Of a DNA stretch of 64,000 nucleotides, positions 35,131 through 44,982 are shown one piece after another. The stretch is from an uncultured Clostridia bacterium (GTDB lineage: Bacteria > Bacillota > Clostridia > Oscillospirales > Acutalibacteraceae), in the NCBI GenBank assembly GCA_937892525.1, contig CALAEV010000015.1, positions 52,381 through 116,380 of the forward strand. Direction: 5' to 3'. The notes under the pieces were generated by a model. It saw nothing but the letters and a program-made list of their open reading frames with translations. It ran no database searches and had not been told where the DNA came from. Every line of letters starts with the position of its first letter. The first letter of the stretch is position 1. A program made the translations under genes and the position numbers.

Positions 35131-35492
35131 TGGCAGGTTACAGAGTAGGCAGAGTTTCAGAAGATATCAAGCGTGAAATCGTTGCCGTAATCCGCGAGTT
35201 AAAAGACCCAAGAGTTAAAGATAAAATTTTAACTGTTGTTCGTGTTGATGTAAGTTCTGACCTTTCTTTTGCAAAAGTATATGTAAGCTCAATGAGTGGC
35301 ATAGAAGATGCAAAAGAGGCTGTTAAAGGACTCACTAACGCAACAGGTCTTATTCGTCGTGAGGTAGGCTCAAAGCTTCATCTTCGTAAAACTCCTGAAC
35401 TTAAATTTATTGCCGATGATTCAATTGAACACGGCATGGAAATCTTTAAAAAGATTGAAAGCACAACTATTACTGACCATATTGAGGATTAA
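35130..35492 (+). CDS. rbfA: Ribosome-binding factor A
   Basis: 120 residues of the KH-like RbfA fold (RVGRVSEDIKREIVAVIRELKDPRVKDKILTVVRVDVSSDLSFAKVYV). It matures the 5' end of 16S rRNA. The start overlaps the infB stop (TAATGG). Confidence 0.95.
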   Translation: MAGYRVGRVSEDIKREIVAVIRELKDPRVKDKILTVVRVDVSSDLSFAKVYVSSMSGIEDAKEAVKGLTNATGLIRREVGSKLHLRKTPELKFIADDSIEHGMEIFKKIESTTITDHIED

Positions 35493-35494
35493 GT

Positions 35495-36442
35495 ATGAAA
35501 AGAATAGATGTTAAAGAGTGTGCATCACTCTTAAAAGAATACGATAATTATCTTATTCTTTCTCACAGAAACCCTGATGGCGATACCCTTGGTAGTGCCT
35601 TTGCATTAAAGCGTACACTTGACCTGATGGGTAAAAAGTCGTTTGTAAAATGCGTTGACCCTATGCACCACAAGTATTCTTATTTGTGGGATGGGGTTGA
35701 CAACGAGGAATTTACATTTGACAAAATAATTGCAGTTGACGTTGCCGATAAAAAGCTTTTAGGCGAAAGTTTTGAAGGTATGTATGGCGACAATGTGTGG
35801 TTATGCATTGACCACCATATGACAAACAAAGAATACAGTGAAAATCTTCTTTTAGAGGACCGAGCTGCAGCAGCCGTTGTAATTTATGAAGTTATTTGCG
35901 AATTAGGTGTAGAAATTACACCAGAAATCGCAAGTTGCGTTTATACAGGTCTTGCAACTGACACAGGTTGCTTTATGTTTTCAAACACAACACCTACTGT
36001 CCACAGAATTGCAGCAGATGTTATGGAAAAAGGCGCAGACTATGTAAACATCAATCGTCTTATGTTTGAAACAAAGTCTATGTCATATTTAAGACTTGAA
36101 CAGATGGCAGTTTCATCTATTGAGAGTTATTTTGACGGCAAATGTGCAATTATGACAATCACTCGCAAAATGTTTGAGGAAAGTGGCTCAAGCTCAACTG
36201 AATGTGATGGTATTGCTGCTCTTCCTCGCAAAATTGAGGGTGTAAAAATCGGTGTTACAATTCGTGAGCGTCACAACGGTAGTTATAAAGTATCAATGCG
36301 TACTGTTGAACCTTATGATGCTGCAAAAATCTGTGGTAATTTTGGTGGTGGTGGGCATCACGCTGCTGCCGGTTGTGAATTTGAATGTTCACTAGACGAA
36401 GTTAAATCAAAATTACTCGAAATTATAAAGGCGGAATTTTAA
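35495..36442 (+). CDS. nrnA: Bifunctional oligoribonuclease/PAP phosphatase NrnA
   Basis: 315 residues. A DHH phosphoesterase domain (SHRNPDGDTLGSA, AVDVADK, CIDHHMT, GLATDTGCF) and a DHHA1 domain (GVTIRERHNGSYKVSMRT, GNFGGGGHHAAAG). It degrades nano-RNA and 3',5'-bisphosphoadenosine. The gene sits between rbfA and truB, standard in Firmicutes, and overlaps truB by one base. Confidence 0.94.
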   Translation: MKRIDVKECASLLKEYDNYLILSHRNPDGDTLGSAFALKRTLDLMGKKSFVKCVDPMHHKYSYLWDGVDNEEFTFDKIIAVDVADKKLLGESFEGMYGDNVWLCIDHHMTNKEYSENLLLEDRAAAAVVIYEVICELGVEITPEIASCVYTGLATDTGCFMFSNTTPTVHRIAADVMEKGADYVNINRLMFETKSMSYLRLEQMAVSSIESYFDGKCAIMTITRKMFEESGSSSTECDGIAALPRKIEGVKIGVTIRERHNGSYKVSMRTVEPYDAAKICGNFGGGGHHAAAGCEFECSLDEVKSKLLEIIKAEF

Positions 36443-37332
36443 TGACAGGCATAATTTGTCTTGACAAACCCCACAATATGACATCTTTTATGGCTGTTAA
36501 AAGAGCCTCGCGAATTTTAGGTGTCAAAAAAGCAGGGCATACAGGCACATTGGACCCTATGGCTACCGGTGTACTTGTTATTATGCTTGGTCACTCTACT
36601 CGCTTTATTGAGTTATTGCCTGAACATAAAAAAAGTTATACTGCAAGGGTAAAACTCGGTATTACAACTGACACACTTGACATTACAGGCGCAGTTTTAA
36701 GTGAAAGCCCTGTAAATGTTACACTCGAGCAGTTATTAAGCGTTGCAGAGAATTTCAAAGGTGAGATTTTACAGACTCCACCAATGTATTCGGCGCTAAA
36801 AAAAGATGGTGAACGTCTTTATGATTTGGCTCGTAAGGGCATTGAAATAGAGCGTGAAAGCCGAAAAATCACCATTGAAAAACTAGAAATCTATGATTTT
36901 GACGGTATAGAGTTTTCAATGAATGTTACTTGCTCAGCTGGTACATATATACGTTCGCTTTGCGACGATATTGGTCGCACCCTCCAATGTGGTGCAGTTA
37001 TGACAGAACTTCGTCGCACAAGTGCCAATGGTTTTGGCATTGAAAAATCTGTCACTTTAGAAGAATTAGAACAACTTGCAAGTGAAAATAAAGCTGATAC
37101 TGTTATAACCTCAGTTGAAACTGCACTTATGAGTTATCCTGAAATTACAGTTACTGCTCCACAGGCTAACCGTTTTCACAATGGGGGTGCGTTGGATTAT
37201 ACACGACTTCACGGTGACTACCCTGTCGGCATTTACCGTGTGTACTCCCCTGACCGAAAACTATTAGGGCTTGGAGAAATCAAAGAAGATAAAAGCGACC
37301 TGAGTGTAAGGAGGGTGCTGATAGACGAATGA
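36442..37332 (+). CDS. truB: tRNA pseudouridine-55 synthase
   Basis: 296 residues. The GITSF-equivalent start (GIICLDKPHNMTSFMAVKRASRILG) and the catalytic aspartate in GHTGTLDPMATGVL are present. It makes Psi55 in the T arm of tRNAs. The stop overlaps the ribF start by 4 bases. Confidence 0.96.
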   Translation: MTGIICLDKPHNMTSFMAVKRASRILGVKKAGHTGTLDPMATGVLVIMLGHSTRFIELLPEHKKSYTARVKLGITTDTLDITGAVLSESPVNVTLEQLLSVAENFKGEILQTPPMYSALKKDGERLYDLARKGIEIERESRKITIEKLEIYDFDGIEFSMNVTCSAGTYIRSLCDDIGRTLQCGAVMTELRRTSANGFGIEKSVTLEELEQLASENKADTVITSVETALMSYPEITVTAPQANRFHNGGALDYTRLHGDYPVGIYRVYSPDRKLLGLGEIKEDKSDLSVRRVLIDE

Positions 37333-38219
37333 ATAAACTTGCGTTGGCTCTGGGCACCTTTGACGGCTTGCACAGAGGTCACTTAAACGTATTGGGTGAG
37401 GCAAAATCCTTTGCAGAAGATGGTTTTACACCTGCTATGCTTATGTTTGACAATCACCCACAAGCAGTACTTAAAGGTATTGCACCACCACTACTTATTA
37501 CGAGCGAAGACAAAGAAGAAAAAGCAAAAGAACTAGGTGTTTTGCCTGTGCACGTAAGCTTTGAAGAAATTCGCAACTTATCCCCTGAGGAATTTTTGCG
37601 TGATGTTCTCATAGAAAAGCACAATGTTGGCGCAGTAATCTGTGGCGAAAACTTTCTTTTTGGTAAAGATGGTGGGGGTAACAGTAAAATACTATGTGAA
37701 TTATGCGAAAAGTATGGTATAATTTACAAGATGGCTAAAAGCATTGACTATAAGGGCGAAATGATTAGTGCTACAAGAATTCGTAAGTCTCTGGCAAACG
37801 GTGACATTAAAACTGCCAATGAAATGCTTGGTCGTAATTTTTCTTACGACTTTCTTGTAGTTGAAGGCAACAAAATCGGCAAAAAGATTTTCGGATTTCC
37901 TACAATCAATCAGCACTTCCCCACAGGCTTTATAAACTTAAAGCACGGTGTTTATGCTTCACAGTCAACGGTTGACGGTAAAATTTATCCGTCAGTTACA
38001 AATTTTGGTTGTCACCCAACCGTTGGTGGCGACAAAGTGCTTTCAGAAACTTGTATTTTAGGCTTTGACGGTGACCTTTATTACCAAAAAATCAAGGTTG
38101 AGCTTTTAGATTTTATAAGAGCCGAAAAGAAATTCAATTCTAAAGACGAGTTGAAAGCACAAATAGATTATGACAGTAAATTAGCTATCAAGATTTTTGA
38201 TAGTATAAATAATAATTAA
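37329..38219 (+). CDS. ribF: Bifunctional riboflavin kinase/FAD synthetase
   Basis: 296 residues. N-terminal FMN adenylyltransferase domain (GTFDGLHRGHLNVL, ENFLFGKDGGGN, SATRIRKSLANGD) and C-terminal flavokinase domain (GRNFSYDFLVVEGNKIGKKIFGFPTIN, YPSVTNFGCHPTVGG). It converts riboflavin to FMN and FAD. It closes the infB cluster; no terminator separates it from the next gene. Confidence 0.95.
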   Translation: MNKLALALGTFDGLHRGHLNVLGEAKSFAEDGFTPAMLMFDNHPQAVLKGIAPPLLITSEDKEEKAKELGVLPVHVSFEEIRNLSPEEFLRDVLIEKHNVGAVICGENFLFGKDGGGNSKILCELCEKYGIIYKMAKSIDYKGEMISATRIRKSLANGDIKTANEMLGRNFSYDFLVVEGNKIGKKIFGFPTINQHFPTGFINLKHGVYASQSTVDGKIYPSVTNFGCHPTVGGDKVLSETCILGFDGDLYYQKIKVELLDFIRAEKKFNSKDELKAQIDYDSKLAIKIFDSINNN

Positions 38220-38244
38220 AATCATCTATGAAAGGGAGATTTTT

Positions 38245-39453
38245 ATGACAAAATTTTACAAAGCGTATTGCAGAGTATTCCAGAAGGTAATGTTTATTGC
38301 TGAATGCTTTATGCCATGGGGTGAGCCATTTATGCTTACAGGTCCTGGTAGCATTCGCAAGCTTCCAAACCTTATTAAAGAAAAGGGACTTAAGAAAGTT
38401 CTTATCGTAACAGATAAAGGTCTTACTTCACTTGGTCTTCTTAACTCTCTTTACGAAGAAATGGACAACGCAGGTGTTGAGTATGTAGTTTATGACGGTA
38501 CTCAGCCAAACCCAACAATCGAAAACATTGAAGAAGCAAAAGATATGTATATTCAGAACGGTTGTCAGGGTATTATTGCATTTGGTGGTGGCTCACCAAT
38601 GGACTGTGCAAAGATTGCAGCGGCTCGAGTTGTTAAACCAAATCAGCCGGTTGAAAAAATGCGTGGACTTATGAAAATTCTTCGTCCACTTCCACCCTTC
38701 TTTGCAGTTCCAACAACAGCAGGTACAGGTTCAGAATGTACTCTTGCAGCAGTTGTTTCTAACTCAAAGACACACGAAAAGAATGCTTGTAACGACCCAT
38801 TCCTTCGTCCAAGATTTGCAGTGTTTGACCCTGAACTTACAGTAGGTCTTCCACCACACATCACATCAACAACAGGTATGGACGCTCTTACACACGCAGT
38901 TGAAGCATACATTGGTAAATCAAACGTTAAATCAACAACTAACTATGCTGAAAAAGCAACAAAGATGATTTTCGAAAACCTTGAAACTGCATATACAGAC
39001 GGTAAAAACATTGAAGCAAGAAACAATATGCTTCTCGCTTCTTACTATGCAGGTATGGCATTTACTCGCGCTTATGTTGGTTATGTTCACGCAGTTGCAC
39101 ACAACCTTGGTGGTCAGTACGGTATTCCTCACGGTCTTGCAAACGCAGTTATTCTTCCTGTAATGCTCGAATCTTATGGTAGTGCAGTTTACGGCTCACT
39201 TTCAAAGCTTGCTGACCTTGTTGGTATTAAGGGCGACAGCGAAGAAGCAAAAGCAAAGGCATTTATTGCTGAAATCTACGCTATGAATGAAAGAATGAAT
39301 ATTCCAAAGGGCTTTGCACAGATTAAGGAAGAAGATATTCCAATTATCGTAGAGCGCGCACTTAAAGAAGGTAACCCACTCTACCCAGTTCCTGTAATCT
39401 ACGGCGAAGAAGAAATGACAGCAATTGTTAAGTCTCTTATGATTAAGGAATAA
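38245..39453 (+). CDS. Iron-containing alcohol dehydrogenase
   Basis: 402 residues of the group III (Fe-ADH) family. The NAD fold shows GGGSPMDCAK; the iron ligands fall in the TTAGTGSECT...TGMDALTHAVEAYIG and YVHAVAHNLGGQYGIPHGLANA regions. Likely reduces an aldehyde to an alcohol in fermentation, with butanol- or propanediol-type substrates possible. SD AAAGGGAG. It starts 25 bases after ribF, so it may be read from the same transcript, although its codon use (strongly favoured codons) suggests high expression of its own. Confidence 0.93.
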   Translation: MTKFYKAYCRVFQKVMFIAECFMPWGEPFMLTGPGSIRKLPNLIKEKGLKKVLIVTDKGLTSLGLLNSLYEEMDNAGVEYVVYDGTQPNPTIENIEEAKDMYIQNGCQGIIAFGGGSPMDCAKIAAARVVKPNQPVEKMRGLMKILRPLPPFFAVPTTAGTGSECTLAAVVSNSKTHEKNACNDPFLRPRFAVFDPELTVGLPPHITSTTGMDALTHAVEAYIGKSNVKSTTNYAEKATKMIFENLETAYTDGKNIEARNNMLLASYYAGMAFTRAYVGYVHAVAHNLGGQYGIPHGLANAVILPVMLESYGSAVYGSLSKLADLVGIKGDSEEAKAKAFIAEIYAMNERMNIPKGFAQIKEEDIPIIVERALKEGNPLYPVPVIYGEEEMTAIVKSLMIKE

Positions 39454-39474
39454 TCAAAAATACATAAAAAAATT

Positions 39475-39504
39475 AAGGAACTCTCACTTGAGAGTTCCTT
39501 TTTT
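39475..39504 (+). terminator. Terminator after the alcohol dehydrogenase
   Basis: AAGGAACTCTC/GAGAGTTCCTT stem followed by T6. A second hairpin (AAAAAGGG/CCCTTTTT) lies at 39519-39540. The remaining ~80 bases before the valS terminator hold nothing clear beyond a GACAAACT string resembling the repeat-family end. Confidence 0.92.
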
Positions 39505-39621
39505 GTTGCATTTTGGTAAAAAAGGGACCGACCCTTTTTTACTGATTTTAGTTAATTATCATCTGCAAAAGCGTTGCGCGTTTTATGGTTTTGTGGGACA
39601 AACTCGAAATTGCAAAAGAAA

Positions 39622-39645
39622 ATGGTGGGAGCTTACTCCCACCAT
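39622..39645 (-). terminator. Terminator of valS
   Basis: ATGGTGGGAG/CTCCCACCAT perfect 10-bp stem, 12 bases after the valS stop; followed on the minus strand by TTTTCTTTT. Confidence 0.88.
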
Positions 39646-39657
39646 ATCGTGTTGAAA

Positions 39658-42360
39658 TTACTTATTACTTATTTTTGCAATACTTTCTTCCAACATTGCG
39701 AGTTTTTCGTTGTATTTTGCGAGTTTTTCGCGTTGCTCGTTTACAAGAGCTTCAGGTGCTTTTGCAACGAAGTTAGCGTTGTTAAGTTTGCCTGAAACAA
39801 ATGCGATTTCTTTAAGCACGCCTGCTTTTTCCTTTTCGAGACGTTCTAATTCTGCCTTAAAGTCAACAAGCTCATCAAGTGGAATGAAAAGACGAGCATC
39901 TTCTGTGATAATCGCAACAGCCTCATCATTTTCGTAGCCCTTAACGATTTCTACCTCACTTGCTGATGCGAGTCTTACAAAGAAGTTTGCACCCTCGGAG
40001 AAAGTCTTTTCATAAGCAGTTTCAATGAAAATCTTTGCTTTCTTTGATGGTGGAACATTCATTTCTGCACGACGGTTACGAACAGCCTTAATTGCAGTCA
40101 TAACTCTTTCCATTTCTGTTTCGTCAGCCTTGAATGAAAGTTCTTCGCTGAATACAGGCCATTCAGAAATCATAATTGAGTCCCCATCGTGAGGGAGTGT
40201 CTGCCAGATTTCTTCTGTAATAAATGGCATAAATGGATGTAAGAGTTTAAGGGTATTTGACATTACATAAACGAGAACTGCTTTAACAGTTGCTTTTGCA
40301 GTTGCACATTCACCGTTAAGACGAATTTTTGCAATTTCAATATACCAGTCGCAGAATACGTCCCAGATAAAGTCGTAAAGTTTCTGTACTGCCATACCAA
40401 GCTCAAATTTTTCAAGTGAATCTGTAACATCTTTTACAAGGTCATTATATTTTGACAAAATCCATTTATCTTCAATTGCAAGATTCTTTGGAACATAAGG
40501 TGCATATTCGTTTTCGTCAAAATTCATTAAGATAAAACGAGCCGCATTCCAAATCTTATTAGCAAAGTTTCTACTTGCCTCAACCTTTTCATCAGAGAAA
40601 CGCATATCATTACCAGGGCTATTACCTGTTGCAAGAGTAAATCTGAGAGCGTCAGCACCATACTGGTCGATAATCTCAAGTGGGTCAATACCGTTGCCCA
40701 ATGATTTTGACATCTTTCTACCCTGAGCATCACGAACAAGACCGTGAATAAGAACTGTGTCAAATGGCACTTGTCCTGTGTATTCAAGAGCAGAGAAAAT
40801 CATACGAGAAACCCAGAAACCGATAATGTCGTAACCTGTTACGAGAGTGTTTGTTGGGTAGTAGTGTTTAAGGTCTTCTGTCTGTTCAGGCCAACCAAGT
40901 GTTGAGAATGGCCAGAGTGCTGATGAGAACCAAGTGTCAAGTGTGTCTTCATCCTGACGAAGATGTGTGCTACCACATTTTGGACAAGTATTTACTGCTG
41001 TCTTTGAAACAATTGTTTCGCCACAATCGTCGCAATACCAAGCAGGGATTCTATGACCCCACCAAAGTTGTCGAGAAATACACCAGTCGCGAGTGCCGTT
41101 CATCCAGTTAAGGTAGTTCTTTGTAAAGCGTTCAGGAATAAACTTTGTTTCGCCCTTTTCAACTGCCTCAATTGCAGGCTTTGCAAGAGGAACCATACGA
41201 ACAAACCACTGTTTTGAAACCATTGGTTCAATGTTGTTATGACAACGGTAGCAAGTGCCAACCTCGTGTTTACGTGGCTCAACCTCTTTAAGATAACCCC
41301 CTGCTTTAAGGTCCTCAAGAATAGCCTTTCTTGCTTCCATTGTAGTCATACCTGCATACTTACCACAGTCAAGTACTTCAGGCTCATTTTCAGTTGCGCG
41401 ACCACTTGCGATTAATTCGTCAGCAATTCTCTTGTCTTCTGCACCTGTTAAATGACCGTCATAAGTAAATGTACGAACAATAGGAAGATTGTTACGCTGA
41501 CCAACTTCAAAGTCGTTAGGGTCGTGAGCAGGAGTGATTTTAACAACACCTGTACCCTTTGTCATATCAGCGTGTTCGTCGCATACGATTGGGATTTCTT
41601 TGTTAAGAAGTGGTAAAATTACATGACAACCGTGAAGATGCTTATATCTTTCATCAGCCACATTAATAGCAACAGCAGTATCGCCAAGCATTGTTTCAGG
41701 ACGAGTTGTTGCAAGCTCAAGTTGTTCCCCTGTTTCTTTAACTGTGTAAAGAAGATGCCAGAAGCTACCGTCCTGCTCTTCGTATTCAACCTCTGCATCA
41801 GAAATTGATGTATTACAATATGGGCACCAGTTAACCATACGGTTACCACGGTAAATTAAATCTTTGTCATAAAGACGGCAGAAAACCTCGTTAACTGCTT
41901 TACTGCAACCCTCATCAAGAGTGAAACGCTCTCTGTCCCAGTCGCAAGATGAACCGAGTTTCTTAAGCTGTTCAATAATTCTGCCACCGTACTGTTTTTT
42001 CCAGTCCCAAGCACGCTCTAAGAAGCCATCACGACCTAAATCTTCTTTAGTGATGCCCTCATTTCGCATTGTTTCAACGATTTTTGCCTCAGTAGCAATA
42101 GATGCGTGGTCAGTACCAGGAAGCCAGAGTGTATCGTAGCCTGCCATTCTGTGATAACGAATAAGAATATCTTGTAATGTGTTATCAAGAGCGTGGCCCA
42201 TGTGCAACTGACCTGTAATGTTTGGTGGTGGAATTACAATAGAGTAAGTCTTTTTACCATCTTCACGCTTTGCGTGGAAATATTTGTGTTGGAGCCAGTC
42301 TTTATATATTCTGTCTTCAACATTTTTCGGATTGTACTGTTTTTCAAGTTCCTTAGACAT
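39658..42360 (-). CDS. valS: Valyl-tRNA synthetase
   Basis: 900 residues, class Ia synthetase. The HIGH site is PPNITGQLHMGHALDN, KMSKS is present as KMSKSLGNG, the CP1 editing domain starts around VETGEQLELATTRPETMLGDTA, and a zinc knuckle CDDCGE/CPKCGS is visible. The C-terminal coiled coil (ELERLEKEKAGVLKEI) is typical of ValRS and binds tRNA. Read from a valine T-box leader. Confidence 0.97.
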   Translation of the reverse strand: MSKELEKQYNPKNVEDRIYKDWLQHKYFHAKREDGKKTYSIVIPPPNITGQLHMGHALDNTLQDILIRYHRMAGYDTLWLPGTDHASIATEAKIVETMRNEGITKEDLGRDGFLERAWDWKKQYGGRIIEQLKKLGSSCDWDRERFTLDEGCSKAVNEVFCRLYDKDLIYRGNRMVNWCPYCNTSISDAEVEYEEQDGSFWHLLYTVKETGEQLELATTRPETMLGDTAVAINVADERYKHLHGCHVILPLLNKEIPIVCDEHADMTKGTGVVKITPAHDPNDFEVGQRNNLPIVRTFTYDGHLTGAEDKRIADELIASGRATENEPEVLDCGKYAGMTTMEARKAILEDLKAGGYLKEVEPRKHEVGTCYRCHNNIEPMVSKQWFVRMVPLAKPAIEAVEKGETKFIPERFTKNYLNWMNGTRDWCISRQLWWGHRIPAWYCDDCGETIVSKTAVNTCPKCGSTHLRQDEDTLDTWFSSALWPFSTLGWPEQTEDLKHYYPTNTLVTGYDIIGFWVSRMIFSALEYTGQVPFDTVLIHGLVRDAQGRKMSKSLGNGIDPLEIIDQYGADALRFTLATGNSPGNDMRFSDEKVEASRNFANKIWNAARFILMNFDENEYAPYVPKNLAIEDKWILSKYNDLVKDVTDSLEKFELGMAVQKLYDFIWDVFCDWYIEIAKIRLNGECATAKATVKAVLVYVMSNTLKLLHPFMPFITEEIWQTLPHDGDSIMISEWPVFSEELSFKADETEMERVMTAIKAVRNRRAEMNVPPSKKAKIFIETAYEKTFSEGANFFVRLASASEVEIVKGYENDEAVAIITEDARLFIPLDELVDFKAELERLEKEKAGVLKEIAFVSGKLNNANFVAKAPEALVNEQREKLAKYNEKLAMLEESIAKISNK

Positions 42361-42400
42361 ATATTTCTTCCTTTCGGTTTATTTATAAATTTATTTGTAA

Positions 42401-42626
42401 AAAAATCGCCCCATACAAAATGTATGAGGCGAAATAAATTCCGTGGTACCACTCAAATTGCTGTTTAATACAACAGCCACTTAAAATTCTTAACGTGAAT
42501 TACGCGTTTTTACTTAACGGTATTTCTACTTTAGGCAAAACCACTCGAAAGCTACATATCGATTTAAGGGTTGTATTGTCTTACACCAAACGACAACTCT
42601 CTGAAAGCTAACACAATAAATCTTAC
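42401..42626 (-). promoter_or_regulatory. T-box leader with valine (GTA) specifier
   Basis: Antiterminator core GAGTGGTACCACGG on the minus strand at 42441-42454. Stem I carries TTTGGTGTAAG and the specifier loop reads TATGTAGCTTTCGAG, with GTA (Val) at 42553-42555. The terminator stem CGCCTCATACA/TGTATGGGGCG with a T run lies at 42400-42434. Controls valS by valine-tRNA charging. Confidence 0.95.
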
Positions 42627-42631
42627 TCTTT

Positions 42632-42660
42632 GTCATAGTGTTTATTTTATTTAATTTCAA
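42632..42660 (-). promoter_or_regulatory. Promoter of the valS T-box transcript
   Basis: Minus-strand TTGAAA, 17-base spacer, TATGAC. It overlaps the 3' side of the next minus-strand gene's downstream region, so that gene may also read into valS. Confidence 0.6.
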
Positions 42661-42678
42661 GATATTTTATCAATATTA

Positions 42679-43584
42679 TTACTTATTGTCAAGGTCTAAT
42701 GGGTCTTTTATTTCAGTGTTTGTAGGTCTTGGTGGTGTATATGTCTGATATGACGTATTCTGCCAAGGCTGATTATTCTGAATCGGTTGACCTGTGCGTG
42801 GGTCAAAATTATATTGTGATTGTTGTGCCATTTTTTGTGCCTTTTTCTTTTTTGAAGACTTAACCACAAGAGCGATAATAACAACTGTAATAACAATAGC
42901 AAGAAGGAAGAATACAAGAACTCCCACAAGAATTCCTTTTCCTATCTTTGTAAACATTTCAATATCTTCTTCAGAGAAATCTGCACTCTCGTCATAACAA
43001 TAATCGTGAATTTCAAGATAATCTACGATTTCATAAAGAACTTCTTTGCATTCCTCTGCACTATTATAATTGGTTACTGTTACATAAACAACATAAGTAT
43101 TAGCAGGAAGCACTGCTATATTCTGATACATTGTTATTGATTTACCTGTTTTGTCTGTCATAAGAATTTCAGTTTCAAAATATATAAAATTGAACAAATC
43201 CCAAGAGTCCCAAGCAACACTTTTCTCAAAGTTTATAATTTCAGAAGAAAAACCTTGTTCCTTGCTCTGAGTTTCTATAATTTCATAAAAATTGTCTGAC
43301 ATATCTGTAGAATATTGGTCAAAGATTGCATCTGCGTCTAATCCTTCAATATCCATTTCAACTGCATAAACATTATAACTATTTACACCTTTAGTATTCT
43401 TATCAGGGTACGTTTCTGTACCTACAATAGCTTCAACAGACTCCCCGATAACTGTTTCTTCTTCAGTGTAGTCCCAACACTCTGTTGTATCAAAATAAAC
43501 ACCTTCAAAAGCAGATGTGCTTATTGTCATACTGATTACAATCGCCATTACAAGTGTTAATATTGTAAGTATTCTCTTTTTCAT
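42679..43584 (-). CDS. Membrane-anchored exported protein of unknown function
   Basis: 301 residues. Signal peptide (ILTLVMAIVISMTISTSAFEG), an extracellular domain of ~190 residues rich in acidic and aromatic residues, one membrane segment (~218-242, GILVGVLVFFLLAIVITVVIIALVV), then a KSSKKKKAQK stop-transfer and a Gln/Pro-rich cytoplasmic tail with NFDPRTGQPIQ, a short motif common in Clostridia membrane proteins. No enzymatic motif. Thirty-one bases after the DUF4364 gene. Confidence 0.72.
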   Translation of the reverse strand: MKKRILTILTLVMAIVISMTISTSAFEGVYFDTTECWDYTEEETVIGESVEAIVGTETYPDKNTKGVNSYNVYAVEMDIEGLDADAIFDQYSTDMSDNFYEIIETQSKEQGFSSEIINFEKSVAWDSWDLFNFIYFETEILMTDKTGKSITMYQNIAVLPANTYVVYVTVTNYNSAEECKEVLYEIVDYLEIHDYCYDESADFSEEDIEMFTKIGKGILVGVLVFFLLAIVITVVIIALVVKSSKKKKAQKMAQQSQYNFDPRTGQPIQNNQPWQNTSYQTYTPPRPTNTEIKDPLDLDNK

Positions 43585-43615
43585 TTTTACACCCCTATTT
43601 TTTCTTTTTTATGAC

Positions 43616-44170
43616 TTATACTGTCAACGATGTAATAATACTTGAATACACCTTAACAGGGTCATTTATGAAATTCTGTTTTACTGTTTCTAATTGAAGA
43701 CTATCAACCACATAAATTGAAAGCTTCATAAGTTCGGTATCTCTGTCAAAAAGTGTGAATGTGATTGTATAACCACCGTCGTCCTCTTTTTTTACTTCAA
43801 TTTTGTTGTCACGCTCAACCTTTGCACGTGTAACAAGGCGTATTGCAGAGTTTACTGCTTTTTCACGGACAGTTTTTGGCAAGCTTGTCTGTAAAAGTTC
43901 AGCAGCCTCACGGCCACGGTCAGTAACTGAAATTACTTCTTCACCGTCTAAAATATCAGCAGTAATATTACCTGTTTTCAAAAGTTCTTCAATAGCCTGA
44001 CCCACTTCAAAAAAGTTTGCAAGACCATCTTCCTGCATAGCGTCATTTAACATTTGACGAGTAAGAGGTGTGTCAACACTTTTAAGAATATAGCAAATAA
44101 GTAGTCTTATATCGTCACGGTTACGAAGTCCACCTAATTCAATTCCACCTGTAAATGCGTCAAATTCCAT
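43616..44170 (-). CDS. DUF4364 family winged-helix-like protein
   Basis: 184 residues. The N-terminal ~90 residues look like a PadR/MarR-like winged helix (RNRDDIRLLICYILKSVDTPLTRQMLNDAMQEDGLANFFEVGQAIEELLKTGNI...VTDRGREAAELL). The C-terminal half is a beta-rich domain. DUF4364 proteins are conserved in Clostridia and predicted to be regulators; no target is known. Three bases after the HAD gene. Confidence 0.82.
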   Translation of the reverse strand: MEFDAFTGGIELGGLRNRDDIRLLICYILKSVDTPLTRQMLNDAMQEDGLANFFEVGQAIEELLKTGNITADILDGEEVISVTDRGREAAELLQTSLPKTVREKAVNSAIRLVTRAKVERDNKIEVKKEDDGGYTITFTLFDRDTELMKLSIYVVDSLQLETVKQNFINDPVKVYSSIITSLTV

Positions 44171-44173
44171 TGT

Positions 44174-44971
44174 TTACACCTGCAATTCTTTAAGTATTTC
44201 TTTAATATCTTCACGAACATAAGTCGGTTTGATTTCGCTGTTTTCAATGTCCTCCATAGTGCTTTCACCACTTAACACACAGATTGTGTCAACACCAGCA
44301 TTCACGCCTGATGCAATATCTGTATAAAGTCGGTCGCCGATTACAACAGTTTCTTCTTTTGTGAAAGGCGAACGCTCAACAGAGAAATCTATCATAAATC
44401 CGTCTGGCTTACCAATATAAAGCGGTCTGCGATTAGTTGCATAGTTGATTGCCTCACACATGGCAAAGCAGTCAGGCACAAGACCAAATTCAGTTGGGCA
44501 ACCACGGTCCGGATTTGTTGCGATATACGGAATATCTTTCTTTGTCTGAAGAAGATATGAAACATCCCACAACTTTTTATATGTAAGCTCAGTGTCATAA
44601 CCAACGCAGATGCAATCAGTATCTTCATCTGCTTCAGTTGTAATGTTAACGCCGTATTTTTCCATTTCGGCAATCATAGACTTTGTTCCCATACAATAAA
44701 TTTTCTTGTTAGGAAAATGCTTGTTAAGATACAAAGCAGTTGCCTGTGAAGATGTGAAAAAGTTATCTTCTGTAACTTTAATTCCCATATTTGAAAGTTT
44801 AATAACATAATCTTTAACGGAGCGTGAGGAGTTGTTTGTGATAAACACATACTGACCACCAACTGACTCAATGTGTGCTAAAAAATCGTTTACACACTCG
44901 AAAAGTCGAGCGCCCTCATAAATTGTTCCGTCCATATCAAGTAAGAAAAGTTTTTTGTTCTTTAATGACAT
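44174..44971 (-). CDS. HAD-IIA (NagD-like) sugar phosphatase
   Basis: 265 residues. Motif I is LLDMDGTIYEGARLF (residues ~10-24); motif II is the FITNNSSRS stretch; the C2b cap and the GKPDGFMID/VIGDRLYTDIASGVNAGVDT motifs III-IV are intact. NagD-type enzymes dephosphorylate sugar or nucleotide monophosphates, often housekeeping. It lies in a minus-strand run with the glycosyltransferase and DUF4364 genes. Confidence 0.9.
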   Translation of the reverse strand: MSLKNKKLFLLDMDGTIYEGARLFECVNDFLAHIESVGGQYVFITNNSSRSVKDYVIKLSNMGIKVTEDNFFTSSQATALYLNKHFPNKKIYCMGTKSMIAEMEKYGVNITTEADEDTDCICVGYDTELTYKKLWDVSYLLQTKKDIPYIATNPDRGCPTEFGLVPDCFAMCEAINYATNRRPLYIGKPDGFMIDFSVERSPFTKEETVVIGDRLYTDIASGVNAGVDTICVLSGESTMEDIENSEIKPTYVREDIKEILKELQV

Positions 44972-44982
44972 TTTGTTTCCTC

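Noticed and set aside
42193..42468. Plus-strand frame opposite the valS start and T-box
   Set aside because: It is antisense to well-supported features, has no SD and resembles no protein.
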